DNA of 64,000 nt. Source: Paucisalibacillus globulus. GTDB taxonomy: Bacteria > Bacillota > Bacilli > Bacillales > Amphibacillaceae. Location of the stretch: positions 1-64,000 of the forward strand of contig NZ_LT855388.1 of the NCBI RefSeq assembly GCF_900184735.1, given 5' to 3'. The first letter of the stretch is position 1; every line of letters starts with the position of its first letter. Below, piece by piece: positions 7,801 to 15,836 of the stretch. The translations under genes and the position numbers were made by a program. The notes beneath the pieces are model-generated. The model saw only the letters and a program-made list of their open reading frames with translations. It did no database searches and was not told the origin of the DNA.

Positions 7801-8893
7801 TTCATCTCTTCGTGTTCAAGTTCCAGGGAAATTAATGATTGCTGGGGAATTTGCCGTATTGGAACCATACCATAAATTACTTGCCATGGCAGTTAATCGA
7901 TTTGTAACTGTTGAAGTTGACGCTAGCCATATGAATCAAATCACACTTGAGAAATTTCGACTCGAAAATTTGCCTTGGCATTTTAACGAGAATAAATCTT
8001 CCATTGAATCCACTGATAAGCGGGTTAATTTTGTACAGGAAGCAATGACAACGGCTTTTATTTACTTAAAGGAAAATAATATTAGCCTTAGACATTTTCG
8101 AATCCATGTAAGAAGTGATTTAGATGATAAAGTTTCTGGCAAAAAGTTTGGCCTAGGATCCAGTGCTGCTGTGGTTGTTGGTGTCATTAAGGCAATATTA
8201 CATTGGCATCTTGAAAAAGAGCCATCACCTGAACTTGTTTTTAAGCTTGCTTCTATCTCTCATGTAGCTGCACAAGGAAATGGTTCAGGTGCTGACGTAG
8301 CAGCTTCAGCATTTGGTGGTATTATTCAGTACTCTTCCTTTCAAGCGGAATGGTTAAGAAATCAGTATAATCAATCACATTCATTGATGGAATTATTGGA
8401 AACAGATTGGAAGTATCTCTCGATCAGTCCTATTGAACTTCCTGAAGATATACATTTGTGTATTGGTTGGACAGGTAGTCCAGCATCAACTGGGAGTTTA
8501 GTGGATCAAATAAAAGGTCTTAAGAAGACTAACTTTGATAAGTATCAGAAATTCTTAGAATGTAGTAGAGAAGCGGTAGATAATATTTTAAAAGGAATAT
8601 ATGAAAATAATCTTCCGCTATTACTTAATGGTATAAAACAAAACAGGGCTGCATTAGTTACGGTGGGGAAAGATGCAAATGTGGAACTTGAAACATCCAT
8701 GATAACCAAGTTATGTAATCTAGCTGAAAGACATGGTGGAGCTGCCAAGCAATCAGGTGCAGGTGGTGGAGACTGTGGCATTGCTTTTATGCCAACTAAA
8801 GAAAGTGCAGATCAGCTAGTGGTAGCGTGGGGAAATGAAGGAATTATTCCGTTAACCATACAACCATATCTAAATAAGAGCCCGAAGATTTGA
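7793..8893 (+). CDS. mvaK2: phosphomevalonate kinase
   Basis: A 366-residue GHMP kinase phosphorylating phosphomevalonate. It shows the N-terminal V-P-G-K-L-M-I-A-G-E-F-A-V-L-E motif, the loop K-F-G-L-G-S-S-A-A-V, G-N-G-S-G-A-D-V-A-A-S and the C-terminal S-G-A-G-G-G-D-C-G. The start is taken as TTG 7793, which has GAGG 9 nt upstream; the in-frame ATG at 7784 directly abuts that GAGG. It overlaps the end of mvaD and closes the operon. HMG-CoA synthase and isopentenyl-diphosphate isomerase are not in this window. Confidence 0.92.
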   Translation: MSNSSLRVQVPGKLMIAGEFAVLEPYHKLLAMAVNRFVTVEVDASHMNQITLEKFRLENLPWHFNENKSSIESTDKRVNFVQEAMTTAFIYLKENNISLRHFRIHVRSDLDDKVSGKKFGLGSSAAVVVGVIKAILHWHLEKEPSPELVFKLASISHVAAQGNGSGADVAASAFGGIIQYSSFQAEWLRNQYNQSHSLMELLETDWKYLSISPIELPEDIHLCIGWTGSPASTGSLVDQIKGLKKTNFDKYQKFLECSREAVDNILKGIYENNLPLLLNGIKQNRAALVTVGKDANVELETSMITKLCNLAERHGGAAKQSGAGGGDCGIAFMPTKESADQLVVAWGNEGIIPLTIQPYLNKSPKI

Positions 8894-8894
8894 G

Positions 8895-8932
8895 TAGGTA
8901 TCGTCTAGAATGGCGATGCCTATTCTCCTTTT
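8895..8932 (+). terminator. terminator of the mevalonate operon
   Basis: TAGGTATCG pairs with CGATGCCTA (one G-U pair) and is followed by a CT-rich tail ending in TTTT. Confidence 0.6.
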
Positions 8933-9025
8933 AAAGAAGAAATATGAATAAATATTCGTAAAATTGTCGAGTTGAGTCGTTTAAATAAACTAAGGTAAAA
9001 TAATTATTGGAGGTGCTAATATATT

Positions 9026-9922
9026 ATGAAAAATAAAATTTCTTTAATCGGTGTTCCGATGGACTTAGGCCAAAGTCGCCGCGGGGTGGATATGGGACCT
9101 AGTGCACTTCGTTATGCTGGAGCTATAGAACGGTTACAAAATCTAAACTATGAGATTCACGATTTAGGTGATATTTCGATTAATCGCCCTGATACATTCA
9201 ATGATACAGGGAAATTGAAGAACTTAGAACAAGTTATTGAAGCTAATGAAACACTTGCAGATATGGTGGATAAAGAGATTGAGAAGGATAGATTTCCGTT
9301 AATCTTAGGTGGAGACCATAGTATTGCTATTGGAAGTTTAGCAGGTATTTCGAAGCATTATGATAATCTCGGTGTCATTTGGTATGATGCACATGGTGAT
9401 CTTAATACTAGCGAAACATCTCCATCTGGTAATATTCATGGCATGCCTCTTGCGGTTAGTCTAGGTCTTGGTCATGAAAGACTTACAAACTTATATGGTT
9501 ATACACCAAAAGTTAAGCCAGAGAATGTCATTATTATTGGTGCCCGTTCTTTAGATCCTGGGGAAAGAGAACTCATTCGAGAAAAAGGAATGAAGGTATA
9601 TACCATGCATGAAATTGACCGTATGGGAATGTCTCAAGTAATGGAGGAAACGATTCAGTATTTTAAAGAGAATACAGATGGTGTTCATCTAAGCTTAGAT
9701 TTAGACGGACTAGACCCAACCGAAGCACCTGGTGTTGGTACACCAGTATTAGGTGGTATGACTTATCGTGAAAGTCATTTAGCCATGGAAATGTTAGCTG
9801 ATTCAGACCTCATTACCTCACTTGAAGTAGTAGAGGTAAACCCAATACTAGATGAAAAAAATAAAACAGCTACATTAGCTGTTGGTTTAATGGGATCTTT
9901 ATTCGGTGAAAAGCTGAAATAA
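9026..9922 (+). CDS. rocF: arginase
   Basis: A 298-residue manganese enzyme hydrolysing arginine to ornithine and urea. The metal-binding motifs of the ureohydrolase family are all present: L-G-G-D-H-S near residue 95, D-A-H-G-D-L-N near residue 121 and S-L-D-L-D-G-L-D-P near residue 225. N-I-H-G-M-P contributes to substrate binding. GGAGG lies 10 nt before the ATG. It is a single-gene unit with its own terminator, just ahead of sigW as in other Bacillaceae. Confidence 0.96.
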   Translation: MKNKISLIGVPMDLGQSRRGVDMGPSALRYAGAIERLQNLNYEIHDLGDISINRPDTFNDTGKLKNLEQVIEANETLADMVDKEIEKDRFPLILGGDHSIAIGSLAGISKHYDNLGVIWYDAHGDLNTSETSPSGNIHGMPLAVSLGLGHERLTNLYGYTPKVKPENVIIIGARSLDPGERELIREKGMKVYTMHEIDRMGMSQVMEETIQYFKENTDGVHLSLDLDGLDPTEAPGVGTPVLGGMTYRESHLAMEMLADSDLITSLEVVEVNPILDEKNKTATLAVGLMGSLFGEKLK

Positions 9923-9932
9923 ATTCAACAAA

Positions 9933-9967
9933 AAAGGCATTAATGAACTCTATTAATGCCTTTTTAT
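9933..9967 (+). terminator. rocF terminator (bidirectional)
   Basis: AAAAAGGCATTAAT pairs with ATTAATGCCTTTTT around an 8-nt loop. The 3' arm overlaps the stop codon of the convergent Spo0E-like gene, so the same hairpin can end both transcripts. Confidence 0.88.
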
Positions 9968-10116
9968 TTATTAATATTGTTTGTCTGATATTGATTTAAC
10001 AGGTTATCCAATTTTTTACTAGTTTTTACTACTGCCTCAGATGTTAATTTGTATGTGTCACTCAGAGCAATCATCTCTTTTCTACATTGCTCTATTTGTA
10101 ATAAAAGCTTATCCAT
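9964..10116 (-). CDS. Spo0E-like aspartyl-phosphate phosphatase (small protein)
   Basis: A 50-residue ORF on the minus strand. It starts MDKLLLQIEQCRKEM and carries the Spo0E-family pattern S-D-x-Y-x-L-(x)5-V-V-x-x-S-x-x-L-D-x-L-L-x-x-Y. Family members form a two-helix hairpin that dephosphorylates Spo0A-P and delays sporulation. GGGGGA lies 6-7 nt upstream of the ATG, a strong ribosome binding site. It is easily missed because of its size. The exact response regulator cannot be inferred. Confidence 0.82.
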   Translation of the reverse strand: MDKLLLQIEQCRKEMIALSDTYKLTSEAVVKTSKKLDNLLNQYQTNNINK

Positions 10117-10362
10117 TTCAATTCCCCCTATTACCATACATTAAACTATATTAACCTGATAAATTATTATTAGCAATAGTAAATTTAGAAAAGTCGATAT
10201 CTTTTATTGAATATGCGTTATAATATAGTTGGAAAATGTTTACTGCTAGTTTGTTTTCATTATGATGAGTCTTTCTAGTATTTTTTTGAATAGACTATTA
10301 TTTCAATGAATAACAACTAAATTAAATAAAGAAGCGGATTTTATATTTTTTTTTATAAAAAG
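10117..10362. other. AT-rich intergenic region before the SigW promoter
   Basis: No ORF with a ribosome binding site and no strong hairpin were found. A -10-like TATAAT occurs near 10221, but no convincing -35 or downstream gene accompanies it. Confidence 0.5.
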
Positions 10363-10388
10363 TGAAACCTTTTTGAGGATGAAACGTA
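10363..10388 (+). promoter_or_regulatory. SigW autoregulatory promoter
   Basis: TGAAAC, a spacer of exactly 16 bp, then CGTA: the canonical ECF SigW promoter. It lies 35 nt upstream of the sigW start, matching the known autoregulation of sigW-rsiW in B. subtilis. Confidence 0.9.
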
Positions 10389-10422
10389 AGGTTTAATACC
10401 GCAGCAGGCGGAGGTACAGGTA

Positions 10423-10986
10423 ATGGAATTAATAATTAGAGATAAAATTAAACAAGTTAAAAAGGGAGACCACGCCGCGTTTGAAGATATTGTCATGTTC
10501 TATCAGGACAAAATATATCAACATTGCCACCGAATGCTTGGCAATAAACATGAAGCAGAGGATATTGCTCAAGAAGCATTTATCCGAGCATATGTTAATA
10601 TCCACTCCTATGATGAGCGCAGAAAGTTTTCTACTTGGTTATATCGCATAGCAACCAATCTTACTATTGACCGATTACGAAAACGAAAACCAGATTACTA
10701 TCTAGATGCGGAAGTAAAGGGTACAGAAGGTTTGGATATGTATTCTCAGTTAGCGGCAGATGGAAAGCTTCCAGAAGATGAAGTAGAAGGACTGGAACTT
10801 CAAAATTATATACAAAAGCAAATTGCTGAGCTTCCACCAAAATACCGTAGTATAATAATGCTACGTTATTTAGAAGACTTCTCTCTTCAAGAGATAAGTG
10901 AAATATTAGATATCCCGATTGGAACTGTAAAAACTAGGATCCATCGAGGTAGGGAAGCCTTAAGGAAAAAGCTTCGTCATGTGTAA
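10423..10986 (+). CDS. sigW: ECF RNA polymerase sigma factor SigW
   Basis: A 187-residue group IV sigma factor directing the cell-envelope stress and antimicrobial-peptide regulon. Region 2 is visible near residues 20-90 (D-I-A-Q-E-A-F-I-R-A-Y, F-S-T-W-L-Y-R-I-A-T-N). Region 4 with its helix-turn-helix is near residues 130-185 (L-P-P-K-Y-R, L-Q-E-I-S-E-I-L-D-I-P-I-G-T-V-K-T-R). It matches SigW in length and position. GGCGGAGG precedes the ATG, and the anti-sigma gene follows after 15 nt. Controlled by its own promoter. Confidence 0.95.
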   Translation: MELIIRDKIKQVKKGDHAAFEDIVMFYQDKIYQHCHRMLGNKHEAEDIAQEAFIRAYVNIHSYDERRKFSTWLYRIATNLTIDRLRKRKPDYYLDAEVKGTEGLDMYSQLAADGKLPEDEVEGLELQNYIQKQIAELPPKYRSIIMLRYLEDFSLQEISEILDIPIGTVKTRIHRGREALRKKLRHV

Positions 10987-11001
10987 AAGGAGTGAATCCA
11001 G

Positions 11002-11640
11002 TTGGATTGTAATAAAGAAGCATTAGAAATGATGCATAAGCACTTAGATGGTGATATTACGAGGGAAGAAGAGTCTCTATTGAGAAGTCATCTCGAGGGT
11101 TGTGTGGAATGTCAAAAGCATCTCCATGAATTGAAAAGAACCATAACATTAATACAAAGTACTGAAAAATTAAAAGCCCCTGATGATTTTACAAGTAAAG
11201 TAATGCAGCAGTTACCTGTTGAGAAGAAGCATGTTAAGTATTTACGCTGGTTCAAGATGCACCCAATACTTACAGCAGCGGCAATATTCTTTGTCTTTAT
11301 GTTTACCGGGTTATTATCTGCATTTGAACAAGACTCTCAACTTATGGTATCTAACCCTGAAGATTTAATTATAGAGGATAATTTGGTTATTGTTCCAGAA
11401 GGAGTCACGGTCCAAGGTGATTTAGTTGTTCAGAATGGTAATCTCAAGATAGATGGAAAAGTTGACGGAAATGTTACCCTTATTAATGGGAACTTGGTGG
11501 AAGAGCAAGGATTAGATAGTTCTGGTTTAATGGCTGATGTTGGCGGTGTTAATGGAGAACTGAAAGAAGTCGATCGTATCTTTGAATGGGTATGGTATAA
11601 TATCCAAAAGATGGTTAAAGGTATATTTTCAATTGAGTAG
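11002..11640 (+). CDS. rsiW: anti-sigma-W factor RsiW
   Basis: A 212-residue membrane anti-sigma factor that holds SigW inactive until it is cleaved by site-1 and RseP-type proteases. The N-terminal zinc anti-sigma motif is visible as His30, Cys34 and Cys37 (H-L-E-G-C-V-E-C). A single transmembrane segment lies around residues 92-112, followed by an extracytoplasmic domain. The start is TTG at 11002 with AAAGGAGTG upstream. It is co-transcribed with sigW and closed by a strong terminator. Confidence 0.93.
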   Translation: MDCNKEALEMMHKHLDGDITREEESLLRSHLEGCVECQKHLHELKRTITLIQSTEKLKAPDDFTSKVMQQLPVEKKHVKYLRWFKMHPILTAAAIFFVFMFTGLLSAFEQDSQLMVSNPEDLIIEDNLVIVPEGVTVQGDLVVQNGNLKIDGKVDGNVTLINGNLVEEQGLDSSGLMADVGGVNGELKEVDRIFEWVWYNIQKMVKGIFSIE

Positions 11641-11641
11641 T

Positions 11642-11671
11642 AAAACCTGGGTAAAACCAGGTTTTTTTCTT
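11642..11671 (+). terminator. sigW-rsiW terminator
   Basis: AAAACCTGG pairs with CCAGGTTTT around GTAAAA, followed by a seven-T run. Confidence 0.9.
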
Positions 11672-11748
11672 TGGTAACTAATGTATTGAAGCAAGGGAAA
11701 TTTCTGAAAATAGAGACTAGCTAAAGTAGCGTATATCGATTCAAATTA

Positions 11749-11757
11749 TGGTATAAT
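11749..11757 (+). promoter_or_regulatory. extended -10 promoter of the cdaA operon
   Basis: TGGTATAAT is an extended -10 element about 130 nt upstream of cdaA. No good -35 lies at 17 bp, which the TGn extension could offset. Confidence 0.5.
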
Positions 11758-11889
11758 GGAAGCGACATTTTTAGAGTGAACACTTTTTAAAGATACTAAT
11801 TGCGAACTATGATTCACTACATAAATCATCTGATAAAAAATCTCTTAAGAAAATAGTTAAGAATTCGATGTATAAAAGGAAGTGCAGAC

Positions 11890-12711
11890 ATGCCTAATGG
11901 AGATTTCGGTATAGTAGACCTACTAAGGATAGGCGTAGATATAGGTCTCGTATGGTATGTTCTATATAAATTGATCATGTTAATACGAGGAACAAAGGCG
12001 ATTCAGCTGCTCAAGGGTATCGTTGTGGTATTTGTTGTCAGGTTACTCAGTATGATGTTTGAATTAAAGACATTAATGTGGGCAACAGATCAAATCATTA
12101 CCTGGGGTGTGCTTGTTATTATTATTCTGTTCCAACCAGAATTAAGAAGAGCCTTGGAACAGCTAGGTAGAGGAAATATCTTTTCGCGAAGCACGAAGTC
12201 CGAAGAGGAGAAATTTGAGAAGCTTGTCACGGATATCGTTCAGTCTTGTAATTATATGGCAAAGCGTAGAATTGGGGCACTAATTACCATAGAACGCGAG
12301 ACAGGTATTGGTGAATATATTGAAACTGGGATACCAATCAATGGGAATTTGACCCACCAATTATTAACTAACATTTTTACACCAAATACCCCACTTCATG
12401 ATGGGGCTGTCATTATAAAAGAGGACGTAATTGTGGCTGCTGCATGTTACCTCCCGTTATCCGAAAGTCCATTTATTTCTAAGGAACTAGGAACAAGACA
12501 TAGAGCGGCAATGGGGATTAGCGAAGTGACGGATGCCTTGACCATTGTTGTATCAGAAGAAACTGGTGGAATATCTGGAACTAAAAATGGTGAGTTGCGT
12601 AGAGACTTGGGTCAAGATGGATTAAGAGACTTTTTGCTAGAGAATTTAGCTCCTATTCAAAGAGCTTCTGAGAAGAAGACCTGGAAGATAAGGGGGAAAA
12701 AGAATGGATAA
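11890..12711 (+). CDS. cdaA: diadenylate cyclase CdaA
   Basis: A 273-residue membrane enzyme making c-di-AMP from two ATP. Three N-terminal transmembrane helices (about residues 10-85) precede a DAC domain with the catalytic L-H-D-G-A-V-I-I near residue 175 and G-T-R-H-R-A-A-M-G near residue 205. Length matches B. subtilis CdaA (formerly YbbP). It overlaps cdaR by 8 nt and is followed by glmM, the conserved cdaA-cdaR-glmM module in which both partners regulate the cyclase. Confidence 0.97.
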   Translation: MPNGDFGIVDLLRIGVDIGLVWYVLYKLIMLIRGTKAIQLLKGIVVVFVVRLLSMMFELKTLMWATDQIITWGVLVIIILFQPELRRALEQLGRGNIFSRSTKSEEEKFEKLVTDIVQSCNYMAKRRIGALITIERETGIGEYIETGIPINGNLTHQLLTNIFTPNTPLHDGAVIIKEDVIVAAACYLPLSESPFISKELGTRHRAAMGISEVTDALTIVVSEETGGISGTKNGELRRDLGQDGLRDFLLENLAPIQRASEKKTWKIRGKKNG

Positions 12712-13951
12712 TTGGTTTAGAAGCAAATGGTTTATCCGAGGAATTTCTCTAGGCTTTGCTATCCTATTGTATGTATTTGTTGCGATTGAAGAGGTAGATA
12801 CAGAAGAGGAAAGCCCAATTTCCTTTACTACCCTTTTTGGAGGTTCGACACAAACACAAACACTGCCCGATATTCCGTTAGATGATATTCGGATTGATAG
12901 TGAGAAATTTGTGGTCAGTGGGGTTCCGGAAACAGTAACCGTCACTTTAGAAGGGCCGTCCAGTGCTATTACCCCAGTGGTAAAACAACAAAATATTGAT
13001 GTGTTTATTGACTTAACGGGGCTAGAAGAAGGAGAGCACCAAGTTGAGATTCAGCATGAACCGGTTTCAAGTCAACTCTCCGTGTATATTGAACCGAAAA
13101 CGATAAACGTCATGATTGAAGAACGCTCTTCGAAAGAATTTGAAGTTGCGGTAGACTTTATTAATACAGATAAACTTCCACAAGGCTATCAAATAGGTGA
13201 CCACGAGTTAAATACGGAAACAGTAACGATTACAAGTTCCAAAGAAATCATTGATCGAATTGCGATTGTAAAAGTATATGTGGATGTTGCAGGATTAAAG
13301 GAATCAATTAATAAACGAGAAGTGCCAGTAAATGTATACGATAGTCAAGGAAATGAATTGGCTGTAAGAGTAGAACCAGGAACCGTTGTTATCTCTGCGG
13401 AAATAGAGAACCCTAGCAAGAAAGTACCAGTAAGTGTCGCAACGTCAGGAGAGTTGGCGGAAGGGTATGAATTGGTTTCCATGGAACTGGTAACAAAAGA
13501 AGTTGAGGTCTTTGCTATATCCGAGATACTGGAAACGTTAGATGAGATTACAACAGAACCAGTAAACCTTTCAGAACTTAAACAATCAGGGACCATTAAG
13601 GTTGAACTGGCGTTGCCTGAAAAGGTACAAGCTCCAGATGTGACAGAATTAGAGGTAGTGGTAGAACTTGAGCAAACGAAGTCATTTGATGATGTAGCTA
13701 TTGAAGTGGACAACCTACAAGATGGGTATATAGTTCACTTTACCGAACCGAGTAATGGACAGTTGAGTATAACTGTGACTGGAAATGAACAAGATGTTAG
13801 AGAATTAAGTATAGAAGATTTTCGGGTATTTATTAATGCTAATGGTTTAGATACTGGTAGAAGTACGGTACCAATTGAAGTAGAAGGACCTGAAAACGTA
13901 TCGGTGGATGTTGAAGTAAACGAGGTTACTATTGAATTAGAAGAAGTTTAA
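12704..13951 (+). CDS. cdaR: CdaA regulatory protein CdaR (YbbR domains)
   Basis: A 415-residue protein with one N-terminal transmembrane helix (about residues 10-28) and an extracytoplasmic part built of about four YbbR repeats, recognisable by recurring V-P-V and S-x-V-x-V-x-v-x-G patterns (for example G-V-P-E-T-V-T-V-T-L-E-G). It binds CdaA through the membrane and modulates c-di-AMP synthesis. AGGGGG lies upstream of the ATG, within the end of cdaA. A perfect hairpin (TGAGATAAG / CTTATCTCA) without a T run follows, before glmM. Confidence 0.94.
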   Translation: MDNWFRSKWFIRGISLGFAILLYVFVAIEEVDTEEESPISFTTLFGGSTQTQTLPDIPLDDIRIDSEKFVVSGVPETVTVTLEGPSSAITPVVKQQNIDVFIDLTGLEEGEHQVEIQHEPVSSQLSVYIEPKTINVMIEERSSKEFEVAVDFINTDKLPQGYQIGDHELNTETVTITSSKEIIDRIAIVKVYVDVAGLKESINKREVPVNVYDSQGNELAVRVEPGTVVISAEIENPSKKVPVSVATSGELAEGYELVSMELVTKEVEVFAISEILETLDEITTEPVNLSELKQSGTIKVELALPEKVQAPDVTELEVVVELEQTKSFDDVAIEVDNLQDGYIVHFTEPSNGQLSITVTGNEQDVRELSIEDFRVFINANGLDTGRSTVPIEVEGPENVSVDVEVNEVTIELEEV

Positions 13952-14024
13952 TGAGATAAGAGGACTTATCTCATCCGTGCTAAATAACGTCCTGCAGTAA
14001 TGGATGTAAAGGAGAGGTACTAAT

Positions 14025-15371
14025 ATGGGTAAATATTTTGGAACAGATGGTGTTCGTGGTGTAGCAAATAAGGAGTTAACTCCTGAATTAGCGTTTAAGT
14101 TAGGTAGATTTGGAGGTTACGTGTTAACAAAAGAAACACAAAAACCAAGAGTATTAATTGGTCGAGATACACGTATCTCAGGAAATATGTTAGAAGGTGC
14201 ATTGGTTGCAGGGCTATTATCAATCGGAGCTGAGGTAATGCGCTTAGGTGTTATTTCAACACCTGGAGTTGCATACTTAACAAAAGCAACCAGTGCTCAA
14301 GCTGGAATCATGATTTCTGCTTCTCATAATCCAGTTGAAGATAATGGAATTAAATTCTTCGGTCCAGATGGATTTAAACTGTTAGATGCTCAAGAAGAAG
14401 AAATCGAAACGTTAATGGATGGAGAAGATAATCTACCTCGTCCAGTAGGTGCTGATGTAGGGGTTGTTTCTGATTACTTTGAAGCAGGTCATAAGTATCT
14501 TTCATTCCTTAAAGAATCTATTGATAATGACTTTGTAGGAATGCAAATTGCACTAGATTGTGCACATGGTGCGACTTCTAGTTTAGCAACGCATTTATTT
14601 GCGGACTTAGAAGCTGATATTTATACAATTGGGGCATCACCAGATGGTCTGAATATTAATGATGGTGTTGGTTCCACACACCCTGAAACACTACAATCTT
14701 TTGTCTTAGAAAAGGGTGCAGACATCGGGCTAGCATTTGATGGTGATGGTGACAGATTAATCGCAGTCGACGAAAAAGGTAATATTGTAGACGGCGACCA
14801 AATTATGTACATATGTGCAAAATATATGAATGAAAAAGGATTCCTACGTCATAACACAGTTGTATCCACTGTTATGAGTAATATTGGGTTCTATAAAGCA
14901 CTAGAAGAAAACGGCATGCGAAGCGATAAAACAGCAGTTGGTGACCGTTATGTAATGGAAGAAATGCGTAAAGGTGGCTATAACCTAGGTGGTGAGCAAT
15001 CTGGTCACATTATATTCCTAGATTACAGTACAACAGGTGATGGCATGTTATCTGCTATTCAATTAGTGAATGTCATGAAAGAAACTGGAAAGCCGTTATC
15101 TGAACTAGCTAGTGAAATGACTGTTTTCCCTCAGGTATTAAAAAATGTAAGAGTAACGGATAAAGAAAAGGCATTAAATGATCCAACCATCAAACAAGAA
15201 GTTGATAAGGTAGAAGCGGCACTTGGAAGCAATGGTCGTGTGCTTGTAAGACCGTCTGGAACGGAACCACTAGTTCGAGTAATGGTAGAAGCACCTACCA
15301 AAGAAGAATGTGAACAATATACTAATCAAATTGCAAATGTAATTGAGGATTTACTAGGAATTAAAGAATAA
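14025..15371 (+). CDS. glmM: phosphoglucosamine mutase GlmM
   Basis: A 448-residue enzyme interconverting glucosamine-6-phosphate and glucosamine-1-phosphate for cell-wall UDP-GlcNAc. The phosphoserine loop I-S-A-S-H-N-P has the catalytic Ser at residue 100. The magnesium site F-D-G-D-G-D-R is near residue 240, and the phosphate-binding R-P-S-G-T-E-P is near residue 408. Full length. GGAGAGG precedes the ATG. It lies 73 nt behind cdaR in the c-di-AMP module. Confidence 0.97.
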   Translation: MGKYFGTDGVRGVANKELTPELAFKLGRFGGYVLTKETQKPRVLIGRDTRISGNMLEGALVAGLLSIGAEVMRLGVISTPGVAYLTKATSAQAGIMISASHNPVEDNGIKFFGPDGFKLLDAQEEEIETLMDGEDNLPRPVGADVGVVSDYFEAGHKYLSFLKESIDNDFVGMQIALDCAHGATSSLATHLFADLEADIYTIGASPDGLNINDGVGSTHPETLQSFVLEKGADIGLAFDGDGDRLIAVDEKGNIVDGDQIMYICAKYMNEKGFLRHNTVVSTVMSNIGFYKALEENGMRSDKTAVGDRYVMEEMRKGGYNLGGEQSGHIIFLDYSTTGDGMLSAIQLVNVMKETGKPLSELASEMTVFPQVLKNVRVTDKEKALNDPTIKQEVDKVEAALGSNGRVLVRPSGTEPLVRVMVEAPTKEECEQYTNQIANVIEDLLGIKE

Positions 15372-15377
15372 TGTTTA

Positions 15378-15407
15378 ACTGCTCTCATGATGAGGGCAGT
15401 TTTTTTA
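15378..15407 (+). terminator. glmM terminator
   Basis: ACTGCTCTC pairs with GAGGGCAGT (one G-U pair) around ATGAT, followed by seven T. Confidence 0.88.
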
Positions 15408-15437
15408 TTTAGGTTTTGATTCCAGTACCTTGCGCAT

Positions 15438-15706
15438 CAAATGATGAGTGAGAAGCTGTCATTAATCGTTTTGACCCATGAATACAGCACCAAATGATGT
15501 AAGAAGAGCTGTCATTCATCATTTGATTCATGAATACAGCACCAGATGATGTAAGAGGAGCAGTCATTCATCGTTTTATCTATGAATTCTACATCAAATG
15601 ATGTAAGAGGAGCTATCATTCATCATTTGATTCATGAATTCCGCATCAAATGATGTTTGTACTATCCCCATTATTTATTTGGAACGCAATTCTACTATCA
15701 AATGAT
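15438..15706. repeat. 52-bp tandem repeat array with hairpin units
   Basis: Units begin with CAAATGATG-like sequence at 15438, 15491, 15543, 15595, 15647 and 15699, giving periods of 53, 52, 52, 52 and 52 bp. The first four are well conserved (TGATGTAAGAGGAGCTGTCATTCAT core), the fifth is degenerate, the sixth partial. Several units contain TCAAATGATG facing CATCATTTGA, so each can form a hairpin, and the palindrome GAATTC or GAATAC follows. The array fills most of the 465-nt gap between glmM and the peptidase gene and has no ORF. Confidence 0.88.
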
Positions 15707-15836
15707 AAATAATCACCACTCACCATCTTAATCTAGCTCAAAAATTAAGAGTAATCTGCAGTATTTAAAAATGTCAGATAATAGAAAATACGTTATACTA
15801 TCTATGTCACACATTTTTAAGAATGGAGAGATAACT

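Noticed and set aside
15438..15706. CRISPR array
   Set aside because: The whole 52-bp unit repeats with only point differences; there are no unique spacers and no cas genes nearby.
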